A DNA stretch of 6,681 bases, taken from contig JACQGG010000029.1 in assembly GCA_016199665.1 (NCBI GenBank), forward strand, positions 1-6,681. The letters are read 5' to 3'. The position numbers were made by a program, and so were the translations under genes. This stretch comes from Acidobacteriota bacterium. Lineage in GTDB: Bacteria > Acidobacteriota > UBA6911 > JACQSX01. Shown here in pieces: positions 1 through 5,458 of this stretch (position 1 is the stretch's first letter; every line of letters begins with the position of its first letter). A model generated the notes under the pieces. The model did no database searches. It saw nothing but the letters and a program-made list of their open reading frames with translations, and was not told the origin of the DNA.

Positions 1-197
1 GGGCTCTGGAGAGCGTTGCCATGCGCCTTACTGGCCGCTTTGCCCCCCCATCCCCCCATCGGATCTTCTGGACTCTCCCTGGGATTCTTTAGTACTCTCT
101 ACCGTGAATCTTCGTGCGACTTCGCCCCGGGGCCTCCATGACAGGAAGAAGCTATGAAGCAATGTGGGGCGCAGGCAAGGGAGTGCTCGCCGGGTGT

Positions 198-212
198 CCG
201 CTCCCTCAGGGT
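198..212 (+). repeat. Degenerate REP-like half motif
   Basis: The word CCGCTCCCTCAGGGT matches the reverse complement of 1807-1821 (CCGCTCCCTGACGGT) at 13 of 15 positions. The second half of the hairpin and the conserved tail of the REP-like element are not recognisable here. This may be a decayed copy or a chance match. It lies upstream of the radical SAM gene, with the intact doublet downstream. Confidence 0.3.
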
Positions 213-231
213 TCTGAAATTTTTCAACGCC

Positions 232-238
232 GGGAGGA
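232..238 (+). promoter_or_regulatory. Ribosome binding site of the leader ORF
   Basis: GGGAGGA is a near-ideal Shine-Dalgarno sequence, 8 bases before the ATG at 247. It is stronger than the site of the following radical SAM gene. This is the main reason to take the 16-codon ORF seriously. Confidence 0.55.
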
Positions 239-246
239 ATTCGAAA

Positions 247-297
247 ATGAACAGCGTCGGTTCATTGACGCCCGCCGCCCCATGCGGAACTGATTAG
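247..297 (+). CDS. Putative 16-residue leader peptide ORF upstream of the radical SAM gene
   Basis: The ORF reads MNSVGSLTPAAPCGTD and ends in TAG at 295-297. Its ATG has a strong Shine-Dalgarno site at ideal spacing. Its stop overlaps the AGAGG ribosome site (296-300) of the radical SAM gene, whose ATG begins only 9 bases after the stop. This geometry suggests translational coupling: ribosomes finishing the leader would reinitiate at 307. The ORF is in the same frame as the radical SAM gene, separated by that one TAG. I know no family for the peptide, and no run of regulatory codons is obvious. It could be a coupling leader, a tiny substrate peptide (it has one Cys), or a chance ORF. The first is the most economical reading. 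Confidence 0.4.
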   Translation: MNSVGSLTPAAPCGTD

Positions 298-306
298 AGG
301 CCGCGC

Positions 307-1761
307 ATGGCGCTTAGAGTTCTGTTGGTGTTGCCGATACGCGAGGGTCATAACTACCAGGTCTCGCCTGACCTCGGCATTCTCTACCTGGGCACCGCAC
401 TGCAGTCGAAGGGGTTTGATGTCACGCTGCTGGATTGCCCAAAAGAGAAATTCACGTTTAGAGATTTCAAGTCTTTTGTCGAGCAGGGCCGTTTTGACGT
501 CGTCGGATGCCGCTGTTACAGCCGCGACCACAACTACGTCAATCATCACCTGAATATCGTCAAACAGATAAATCCGGACACGCTGACGCTGGTCGGTGGG
601 CCGCACCCCTCGGCCCTGCCGGAGTTTGTTCTGCAATCGATGCAGAGTCTGGATTTTGCCTGGAAAGCGGAAGCCGAGGACGGGCTGCCGCGGCTACTCT
701 CGCTCTACTGCGCGCATGGCCGGGACCTGCCGGAGGAGCGGCTGCGACCGATCCCGGGACTGGTCTGGAAAAGCCGGAGGAATGGCGACATTATCGTAAA
801 CCCCAACGAACTGGGCGCCGACCTGGACAGCTTTGGAATCCCGGCCTGGGAACTTCTCAGGCCGGAAACTTACCCGGGCTTCATTTGGGATGAGTACTAC
901 CCCATTTACACCACTCGGGGATGCCCCTATCCGTGCACCTACTGCAATGCCCCCAGTCTATCCGGGCGAAGGATGCGCCACCGAAGCGTGGAACATGTCA
1001 TTGCGGAGCTGACTCTGCTCAAGCAAAGGTACGGGGTCAAGCGCTTCAGCGTCATCGACGACGAATTCACCATGGACCGAAGGTACGCCGCCCGCCTCTG
1101 CCAGGCGATGATTGACGCCCGGCTGAATTTGAAATGGGATTGTCCCAACGGCGTGCGTCTCGACTCGCTATATCCCGATTTGCTGCAGCGCATGGAAGCA
1201 GCCGGTTGCGTGGCGCTCGCCGTGGGAATCGAATCAGGCAACGACCGCATCCAAAGTTTGATCAAGAAAAAAGTGACCGTGGCCAAGATCCGGGAGCGGG
1301 CTGCAATGATCGCCCACAGCAGCAACATCAAGCTGACGGGCTATTTTATGATTGGCTTCCTCGACGAGCAGGAGCACGAAATACGGGACACCCTCCGCCT
1401 CGCCCTGAGCCTGCCGCTGGTGCGCGCCAATTTCAATATTGTTATTCCGGTTCCGGGAACGGCGATTTTCGAGGAAGCGCTGCGCGAGGGAAGGCTCAAG
1501 CTGAACCAGATCAACTGGGACAATTGCGCCAGCGATAAGATCGCCTTTGAACGCAATCATGTCGATGCCGCCCGGCTGGTTCAACTGCAGAGCTATGCCC
1601 TCCTCCGGTTTTACGGGAGGCCGCGGATTCTGGCGTCGCTGGCCCGAGAAAGCTTCCGCAATCCAGAGATCATTCGCGCCAGCGTGCACAAGTTGAAGAT
1701 GATTTTTGCAAGAAACGATTCTTCCTTCGTCCCGCAATATCTGCGGGAGGCCACTCCCTGA
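307..1761 (+). CDS. B12-binding domain radical SAM protein (COG1032-type), substrate unknown
   Basis: This 484-residue cytosolic protein has two recognisable parts. Residues about 3-135 form a cobalamin-binding Rossmann-like domain, starting LRVLLVLP and containing LVGGPHPSALPE near 95-105. The domain lacks a DxHxxG cobalt-ligating motif, as is common in class B radical SAM methylases. Residues about 198-385 form the radical SAM barrel. The 4Fe-4S cysteines are C206, C210 and C213 in RGCPYPCTYC. They are followed by FSVIDDEFTMD (247-257), VGIESGND (306-313), GYFMIGFLDE (345-354) and PVPGT (381-385). The last 100 residues are a poorly conserved C-terminal region. The family typically methylates or rearranges unactivated carbons using S-adenosylmethionine and cobalamin; examples are the BchE and hopanoid-modifying enzymes. 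No neighbour indicates the substrate. The ATG at 307 follows AGAGG by 6 bases and places the first beta strand at the N-terminus, as usual for the family. Family assignment is firm; reaction is not known. Confidence 0.9.
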   Translation: MALRVLLVLPIREGHNYQVSPDLGILYLGTALQSKGFDVTLLDCPKEKFTFRDFKSFVEQGRFDVVGCRCYSRDHNYVNHHLNIVKQINPDTLTLVGGPHPSALPEFVLQSMQSLDFAWKAEAEDGLPRLLSLYCAHGRDLPEERLRPIPGLVWKSRRNGDIIVNPNELGADLDSFGIPAWELLRPETYPGFIWDEYYPIYTTRGCPYPCTYCNAPSLSGRRMRHRSVEHVIAELTLLKQRYGVKRFSVIDDEFTMDRRYAARLCQAMIDARLNLKWDCPNGVRLDSLYPDLLQRMEAAGCVALAVGIESGNDRIQSLIKKKVTVAKIRERAAMIAHSSNIKLTGYFMIGFLDEQEHEIRDTLRLALSLPLVRANFNIVIPVPGTAIFEEALREGRLKLNQINWDNCASDKIAFERNHVDAARLVQLQSYALLRFYGRPRILASLARESFRNPEIIRASVHKLKMIFARNDSSFVPQYLREATP

Positions 1762-1773
1762 AAGCGTTCCACG

Positions 1774-1889
1774 TTTAGGCTAACCCAAGTTTGTCACCCA
1801 ACCGCGACCGTCAGGGAGCGGCGGGGAATTTCAATGAGTTAGCGCGCCGCGTGCTTACGCGCGCGGCTCTGTGACGAAGTTGGCCTAAA
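1774..1889. repeat. REP-like inverted doublet (REPIN/BIME-type foldback) between convergent genes
   Basis: The ends are inverted repeats. TTTAGGCTAAC (1774-1784) pairs with GTTGGCCTAAA (1879-1889) over 11 bp with one G-U. TTTGTCAC (1790-1797) pairs with GTGACGAA (1871-1878) over 8 bp with one G-U, leaving a 5-base bulge on the left. Each arm leads inward to its own GC-rich hairpin. The left one (1802-1821) is CCGC-GA-CC-GTCA-GG-GA-GCGG, with opposed GA steps that could form tandem G-A pairs. The right one is 1841-1868. Read outward, both halves run: hairpin, CGCGG, GTGAC(A/G)AA, GTT(A/G)GCCTAAA. The element is therefore two related REP-like units head to head. I see no transposase and no clear target duplication. 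The right end overlaps the bshB1 stop codon. Confidence 0.6.
1841..1868. terminator. GC-rich hairpin, possible shared terminator of convergent genes
   Basis: The left arm (1841-1852) and right arm (1857-1868) pair from a GCTT loop: 5 bp, a single bulged C, then 4 bp, with further pairing possible after one bulged G. It lies between the 3' ends of the radical SAM gene and bshB1, where a bidirectional terminator is expected. There is no T-tract on either side, so Rho-independent action is doubtful. The hairpin may simply be part of the REP-like element. Confidence 0.3.
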
Positions 1890-2604
1890 GTCCTCTGGCG
1901 AAGTGCCGGGTTGGGTCTGCAAGCCTGACGGGACGCTCGCACCAGAAGGCCTCGCCATATTGGGTCCCGATGAGATTTCCGTAGTAGCGATGGGTCGATT
2001 CCAACCGGCCCAGGAAATCGGGATGACTTAGATAAGTTTGCGGTTCCGCCGATCCCAGGTCATGCAACTGCGATCCGTAGGCTGCCAGGGCGCGGCGCCC
2101 CTCCTGGTAGACCTCGCTGGTATCAACAACGAACGACGGAAAAAGCCGGCGGGGCAGATTGAAGAAGATGACTGCTTCCGGTCTGAAGCGTTCCTGGCCG
2201 GTGTCGACTCTGGCCAGACCGGACAAGTAAACAGCGTGCTGCACAAGCCGGCTGCAGGCGCCATGGTCGGGGTGCCCGGAATTGTCCTCGGGGTGATGCG
2301 TGAAGACCAGGCGCGGCCGGTATTTGCGCAGCGCTCCAACCACCGCCAGCCGGTTGGTCGGTTCGTCGCTTACGCCGCCGTCCGGAAGATTGAGATTTTC
2401 CCGCGAGGCCAGCCGCAGCACCTTTGCGGCCTCTGACGCCTCGCGCGCGCGAACATCGGGCCGGCCCCGGCTCGCCATCTCCCCTTGGGTCAAGTCGACA
2501 ACGGCGGTCTGCCTCCCCTGTGCCGCAAAAACGAGCAAAGATCCCGCCATCCCCAGCTCCACGTCGTCCGGATGGGCTCCGATGGCCAAAATGTCAACGG
2601 TCAT
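1885..2604 (-). CDS. bshB1: Bacillithiol biosynthesis deacetylase BshB1
   Basis: This 239-residue zinc-dependent deacetylase belongs to the LmbE/PIG-L family. It removes the acetyl group from GlcNAc-malate to give GlcN-malate, the second step of cytosolic bacillithiol synthesis. The metal-binding AHPDD motif is at residues 10-14 (H11 and D14 as likely zinc ligands). The HPDH motif is at 111-114, with H114 as the third ligand. GEMASRG (41-47) corresponds to the conserved GExxxRG of this family, and THHPEDNSGHPDH is characteristic of BshB1 rather than MshB. The length matches family members (about 235-240). The ATG lies inside the bshC stop as ATGA, and no separate Shine-Dalgarno is visible, so translation is probably coupled to bshC. 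The TAG stop lies within the end arm of the REP-like foldback. Paralogous LmbE deacetylases exist, but pairing with bshC makes the BshB1 call strong. Confidence 0.93.
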   Translation of the reverse strand: MTVDILAIGAHPDDVELGMAGSLLVFAAQGRQTAVVDLTQGEMASRGRPDVRAREASEAAKVLRLASRENLNLPDGGVSDEPTNRLAVVGALRKYRPRLVFTHHPEDNSGHPDHGACSRLVQHAVYLSGLARVDTGQERFRPEAVIFFNLPRRLFPSFVVDTSEVYQEGRRALAAYGSQLHDLGSAEPQTYLSHPDFLGRLESTHRYYGNLIGTQYGEAFWCERPVRLADPTRHFARGL

Positions 2605-4211
2605 CGCAGCGCCAGGACATGCGAAAACTTTTCGCAGGGAGATAGCGCAAACAGGCGGTCAAGCAAAGCCGGCCCGTAGCGGGCATAAAAGCTGAGCAAA
2701 TTGATCTTCCGCTCCTGCAACACCCGGCCGGGATACACCAAGTTGTGCAGATAGCCGGCCTGTGATTTCACCATTTGATCCTTCTCGGCGGCGGCGCGCA
2801 GCATTTTCCTCCGGGTCTTGTCCAACTGGTATTCGATCTTGCGGCGGGACATCTGCCAGGCGCTCGCCATGCTGGGATCGAGGCGGTTTGCCGTCTCAAA
2901 GAGAGAATCAAACAGCTCGCCCGCCATCCGGCTGCGCTCGCTCCACGCGGCTAATAGGGATGGATCCATTTTGCGCGCCGCCATCTTCTCCTGCAGGGCC
3001 TCAAGCGAGCAAAACAGATCGGTGACTTCAAGAGCATTTCGCTTCAGATAGCGGCAGGCGCGCGGGTCCAGCAGGGTCACGCTCAGCCGCGGCTGAACGA
3101 CCGGCGCCCATCCGAAAACCGGCGTCAGCGCCTGTACTTGCGCAAAGTAGGCAATCTCCCCCGGGCCCCCGACGTAGATGACCGAAGGGAGAATCGAGTC
3201 CTGAATGATCGGCCGCAGAAGGGCCGAGGGACTGAAGCGCTCGCAGTGTTCGCTGATCTCGCGGATCAACTCTTTCGGAGTCCATCGCACGTCGGCAGCC
3301 GCAAAGGCGCCGTTGGACCTTCGAATGGCGCGCCGCCCGGAGGAATTGACGTAAAACAACAGCGTGTAATCCCGCTCCCAGTGCACCTGAGGCTCAAAGC
3401 CGGCGGCGGAGAGCTCCTGCGCACGCGCCAGAAGCATTTCACATATGGAGTCGGCCTGTTCCACCGCCCTGATGTAGTGGTTGGCAGAGAGCCTGCGGAC
3501 GGCGGCATCGCTCGCGTCCACTAGCACCAGGCCGGTGTGCCCCAACACTCGGGACAGCAGGCGGGCAAACGCTTCCGCCAGGCTGCTCGTTCCGTCGTAC
3601 GACGCCCGCACCCAATGCAGAACCTGCTGGCCGTGCTCGGCGTCTTTTAAAGTTTCCTCCAAAAGATGAAACAGGCGCGGATGCTTTCCAAATTCCCGCT
3701 GCGCCGCAGTGAGAGGATTTGATTCCAGCCCATCCAACCGGAAATGGTGCAGGTTCCCATCGCGATCTGCGAAGCTTGTCCGCCGGATCTCTTCGAAATC
3801 ATGATCTTCGGACGCCACCCAGAAAACGGGAACCACATTGAAGCCTGCTTCGCCCAGCTTCCTTGCGAGCAGAACGGCAGTGATTGCCTTATAAAAGGTT
3901 AATGCGGGACCTCCAAAGAGGCCGGCCTGTTGACCGGTTACCAGTGCCAGCGTCGGCTTCTCAGCGAGTTTCGCCGCATTATCCAGCGCCACGGCGCTGT
4001 TCCCGATGCGCCGATTGAAACTCTGCAAGGCGTCGGAGATTTCGCTGCGCGGAAATTCCAGATTTTTCCGGTGGCCTGCCAGATCCTGCAGCGCCGAGCA
4101 GCCGCGGTGATAGGCGCCATAGAACCGCTCCGCTGAATTAGAGCCTATCAACTCCAAGAACAGCTTTGGATGGCCCGGGATCAGAGAATAGTCCAGCGAA
4201 GAATGGTTCAT
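2601..4211 (-). CDS. bshC: Bacillithiol biosynthesis cysteine-adding enzyme BshC
   Basis: BshC is the putative cysteine ligase that joins cysteine to GlcN-malate, the last step of bacillithiol synthesis. From the ATG at 4211 it has 536 residues, close to the usual length of about 540. Numbered from that ATG, the signature TGQQAGLFGGPALTFYK lies at 92-108, PVFWVASEDHDFEEI at 128-142, and the block from LRPIIQDS to GGPGEIAYFAQ at about 332-357. A charged helical region, probably the family's coiled coil, covers about 396-490, and YPGRVLQERKINLLSFY is at 493-509. The frame extends upstream to a GTG at 4253 (550 residues). I prefer 4211 because MNHSSLDYSLIPGHPKLFLE resembles the family start and the extra 14 residues do not. 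No Shine-Dalgarno precedes 4211, but the stop of a short upstream ORF overlaps it as ATGA. It is the first main gene of the bshC-bshB1 operon. Confidence 0.93.
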   Translation of the reverse strand: MNHSSLDYSLIPGHPKLFLELIGSNSAERFYGAYHRGCSALQDLAGHRKNLEFPRSEISDALQSFNRRIGNSAVALDNAAKLAEKPTLALVTGQQAGLFGGPALTFYKAITAVLLARKLGEAGFNVVPVFWVASEDHDFEEIRRTSFADRDGNLHHFRLDGLESNPLTAAQREFGKHPRLFHLLEETLKDAEHGQQVLHWVRASYDGTSSLAEAFARLLSRVLGHTGLVLVDASDAAVRRLSANHYIRAVEQADSICEMLLARAQELSAAGFEPQVHWERDYTLLFYVNSSGRRAIRRSNGAFAAADVRWTPKELIREISEHCERFSPSALLRPIIQDSILPSVIYVGGPGEIAYFAQVQALTPVFGWAPVVQPRLSVTLLDPRACRYLKRNALEVTDLFCSLEALQEKMAARKMDPSLLAAWSERSRMAGELFDSLFETANRLDPSMASAWQMSRRKIEYQLDKTRRKMLRAAAEKDQMVKSQAGYLHNLVYPGRVLQERKINLLSFYARYGPALLDRLFALSPCEKFSHVLALR

Positions 4212-4276
4212 GAATGCCGGGCGGACATTTCGCTCAGGCCCGCGCGCTTCCACTGGAGCAGCCGTTCTTCCTTCAT
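4208..4276 (-). CDS. Putative 22-residue upstream ORF of bshC
   Basis: This minus-strand ORF starts with ATG at 4276 and begins MKEERLLQWKRAG. It is in a different frame from bshC and ends in TGA at 4210-4208. The stop overlaps the likely bshC ATG (4211-4209) as ATGA, the same coupling geometry as at the bshC/bshB1 junction. The predicted transcription start, about 7 bases past the -10 box, falls almost exactly on this ATG, so the ORF might be translated leaderless. It has no convincing ribosome site and no known family. It may be a coupling leader, or an accident if bshC really starts at GTG 4253. Confidence 0.25.
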   Translation of the reverse strand: MKEERLLQWKRAGLSEMSARHS

Positions 4277-4282
4277 AGGCTC

Positions 4283-4311
4283 AATTTAAAGATGTACGGC
4301 GCGCACGTCAA
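4283..4311 (-). promoter_or_regulatory. Predicted sigma70-type promoter of the bshC-bshB1 operon
   Basis: On the minus strand TTGACG (4311-4306) is a 5/6 match to the -35 consensus. After a 17-base spacer comes TAAATT (4288-4283), a 4/6 match to the -10. The site lies in the divergent gap between bshC and the comEA-like gene and points toward bshC. The expected transcription start is near 4276. I see no operator palindrome around it. Confidence 0.5.
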
Positions 4312-4370
4312 AAAAATCTTTCGCAAAGCGACCGCCATCCAGGTTCTGTCTTCATGAAAGCCAATCTCAC

Positions 4371-4379
4371 AAGGAGGAG
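4371..4379 (+). promoter_or_regulatory. Strong ribosome binding site of the comEA-like gene
   Basis: AAGGAGGAG sits just upstream of the ATG at 4382, only 2 bases after its end; measured from the GGAGG core the distance is about 4-5 bases. It is the strongest Shine-Dalgarno in the window and fixes the start of the small gene. Confidence 0.65.
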
Positions 4380-4381
4380 AT

Positions 4382-4675
4382 ATGAAACAAAAGTTGCAAT
4401 GTCTGGCGCTGATGCTCACCCTGGTGGCGGTCGTCGCCGCCCTGGCGCCCGCCCTTCATGCCGCCGAAGGGCCGGCGACGGCGGATAAGGTGAACATCAA
4501 TACCGCCGACGCTGAGCAGTTGGCCACCCTTCCCGGGGTCGGACCGGCGACGGCGAAAAGGATTGTGGAGTTTCGCGCCCAAAGCGGCCCCTTCAAGCGC
4601 CTTGAGGACCTGATGGCGGTCAAGGGAATCGGGGAGAAGAAATTCCTCAAACTCAAAGATCGGCTGACGCTGTAG
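4382..4675 (+). CDS. ComEA-like secreted helix-hairpin-helix DNA-binding protein
   Basis: This 97-residue protein has an N-terminal signal peptide: a KQK basic start, a hydrophobic core at about 8-22, and a likely cleavage after ALHA at residue 27. A mature domain of about 70 residues follows. It carries the ComEA-type tandem helix-hairpin-helix: VNINTADAEQLATLPGVGPATA (37-58), then FKRLEDLMAVKGIGEKKFLKL (71-91). The GVG and GIG turns contact the DNA backbone in this fold. ComEA proteins bind incoming DNA outside the cytoplasmic membrane during natural transformation; short versions like this resemble the periplasmic ComEA of Gram-negative bacteria. No comEC or pilus gene is adjacent, so a competence role is inferred from the family alone. 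The gene appears monocistronic, with a strong ribosome site and its own terminator. Cys7 is inside the signal peptide and is not a lipobox. Confidence 0.85.
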   Translation: MKQKLQCLALMLTLVAVVAALAPALHAAEGPATADKVNINTADAEQLATLPGVGPATAKRIVEFRAQSGPFKRLEDLMAVKGIGEKKFLKLKDRLTL

Positions 4676-4689
4676 CTGCCGGGCGCCGG

Positions 4690-4721
4690 AAACCCCCGGA
4701 GGCATCACTTCCGGGGGCTTT
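4690..4721 (+). terminator. Stem-loop terminator after the comEA-like gene
   Basis: CCCCCGGA (4693-4700) pairs perfectly with TCCGGGGG (4710-4717) around a 9-base loop, and the flanking AAA and TTT can add pairs past a bulged C. A short T run (4719-4721) follows. It starts about 15 bases after the comEA-like stop. It could also end minus-strand transcripts from tsaE, since AAA on the other side gives a short T run on that strand. The U-tract is short, so efficiency is uncertain. Confidence 0.6.
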
Positions 4722-4744
4722 CACCCAGTCAGATTCGATTTTTT

Positions 4745-4764
4745 CGTTGAACGTCAAACTTGGA
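4745..4764. repeat. GTTGAACGT-type repeat word downstream of tsaE
   Basis: CGTTGAACGTCAAACTTGGA lies just past the tsaE 3' end. Its reverse complement (TCCAAGTTTGACGTTCAACG) shares the word GACGTTCAACG with 5316-5326. Related words occur near 5267-5340 and 5436-5458, so they flank tsaE on both sides. Confidence 0.4.
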
Positions 4765-4796
4765 CAGCCTGAGTTTCTGAGGCCGATCAGCCGCCT

Positions 4797-5234
4797 CTAG
4801 AGCCTCCGAAACTCAATCTCTCGACTGTCCCCCCCAATGTCTGTAAATCGAACTGCCCACCCCTTGCCCGACCGGTGCTGGAGCTTGTCCGCCCATTCAA
4901 CAACCACCACGGCTTCTTCGGAAAGAATCTCGTCGATGCCAATACTCTCCAAGTCCCGACGTGAGTCCAGGCGGTACAAGTCGACATGATACACGGGCAG
5001 ACGCCCCCGGTAGATATTGACCAGGGTAAAAGATGGGCTCCGGACCTGTTCTGGCTCGGCTACGCCCAGGCCGACAGCCAGTCCTCGAACGAAGGTGGTC
5101 TTACCTGCCCCCAGGTCGCCGTACAGAAGCACCACGCACGGCGACTGGAGCGTCTGGCCAAAATCCTCCGCCAGCTTCGAAGTGTCACGCTCGGACAAAG
5201 TGACGACTTTACCTGGAGGCCATGCGTCTCTCAT
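4797..5234 (-). CDS. tsaE: tRNA threonylcarbamoyladenosine biosynthesis ATPase TsaE (YjeE)
   Basis: TsaE is the small P-loop ATPase that works with TsaB and TsaD in the cytosolic complex making t6A at position 37 of ANN-decoding tRNAs. The 145-residue product has the Walker A motif GDLGAGKTT (39-47) after the strand CVVLLYG, and the switch segment RSPSFTLVNIY (65-75). It also has VYHVDLYRLD (81-90) with the conserved HxDxYR, and VVVVEWADK (110-118). Length is normal for the family (about 140-160). The ATG at 5234 is preceded by GGGAAG only 3 bases away, a poor ribosome site. The next upstream gene on the strand is nnr, the common yjeF-yjeE pairing, but here 281 bp separate them. It may therefore have its own promoter in the AT-rich stretch around 5361-5417. 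Confidence 0.93.
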   Translation of the reverse strand: MRDAWPPGKVVTLSERDTSKLAEDFGQTLQSPCVVLLYGDLGAGKTTFVRGLAVGLGVAEPEQVRSPSFTLVNIYRGRLPVYHVDLYRLDSRRDLESIGIDEILSEEAVVVVEWADKLQHRSGKGWAVRFTDIGGDSREIEFRRL

Positions 5235-5266
5235 CGGCTTCCCGCTGTTGGCTTCTGCAAGACCGC

Positions 5267-5340
5267 GACGTTTGATGTCCGACGTTCAAGGTTCCAGATT
5301 TCCGGTCCGGTTTTCGACGTTCAACGTCCAACACTCAAGC
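5267..5340. repeat. Cluster of GACGTTCAA-type repeat words
   Basis: Three related units are visible on the plus strand: GACGTTTGATGTCC (5267-5280), GACGTTCAAGGTTCCAG (5281-5297), and GACGTTCAACGTCCAAC (5316-5332), the last followed by ACTCAAGCTTGGA. They vary around GACGTTCAACGTCC. The sequence is non-coding and lies upstream of tsaE. Confidence 0.45.
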
Positions 5341-5435
5341 TTGGAGGCCCGTGTTTCAGAACTAAATTTTCCTTTTACTGCAACAAGTTAACCATAAAGA
5401 TCTAATATGAAACATCCACCGCTGAATGTCACATC

Positions 5436-5458
5436 TTGAACGTCGTCGAACGTTGAAC
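5436..5458. repeat. TTGAACG-type repeat cluster near the nnr 3' end
   Basis: Three degenerate copies of TTGAACG run in tandem: TTGAACG (5436-5442), TCGAACG (5446-5452) and TTGAAC (5453-5458). The orientation is opposite to the 5267-5340 cluster, so the two face each other across the AT-rich stretch. Confidence 0.4.

Larger units (their letters stand above)
1..246. other. Left-edge region with no supportable gene
   Basis: I find no recognisable gene here. Two plus-strand frames stay open from the window edge to stops at about 141 and 157, so the tail of an upstream gene is possible. Their translations are rich in Pro, Leu, Ser and Arg and match no family I know. A C-rich direct repeat (CCCCCCATC-like, about 43-60) is present. 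Near the right end is a degenerate copy of the REP-like motif seen downstream of the radical SAM gene (about 198-212), followed by the ribosome site of the leader ORF. A promoter for the downstream gene should lie here, but I could not identify one with confidence. Confidence 0.4.

Noticed and set aside
2..157. Possible C-terminal fragment of an upstream gene on the plus strand
   Set aside because: Two frames are open to the edge but neither gives a recognisable or well-behaved protein sequence, so no partial gene is annotated.
247..297. RiPP precursor peptide for the radical SAM enzyme
   Set aside because: At 16 residues it has no leader/core division, the enzyme shows no evident peptide-recognition domain, and there is no transporter or protease nearby. 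A coupling leader is simpler.
1234..1737. 167-codon minus-strand ORF antisense to the radical SAM gene
   Set aside because: It overlaps a strongly supported gene and shows no family features.
247..1761. One longer radical SAM protein starting at 247 through readthrough of the TAG at 295-297
   Set aside because: The domain already starts properly at 307 with its own ribosome site, and nothing in the window indicates stop-codon recoding.
1774..1889. Insertion sequence or MITE with terminal inverted repeats
   Set aside because: No transposase and no clear target duplication were seen, and the internal hairpins with repeated tails fit a REP doublet better.
2038..2436. 132-codon plus-strand ORF opposite bshB1
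   Set aside because: It is entirely antisense to a confidently identified gene and has no independent support.
5267..5458. CRISPR array
   Set aside because: The repeat words are short, degenerate and irregularly spaced in both orientations, with no spacer-sized unique segments and no cas gene.
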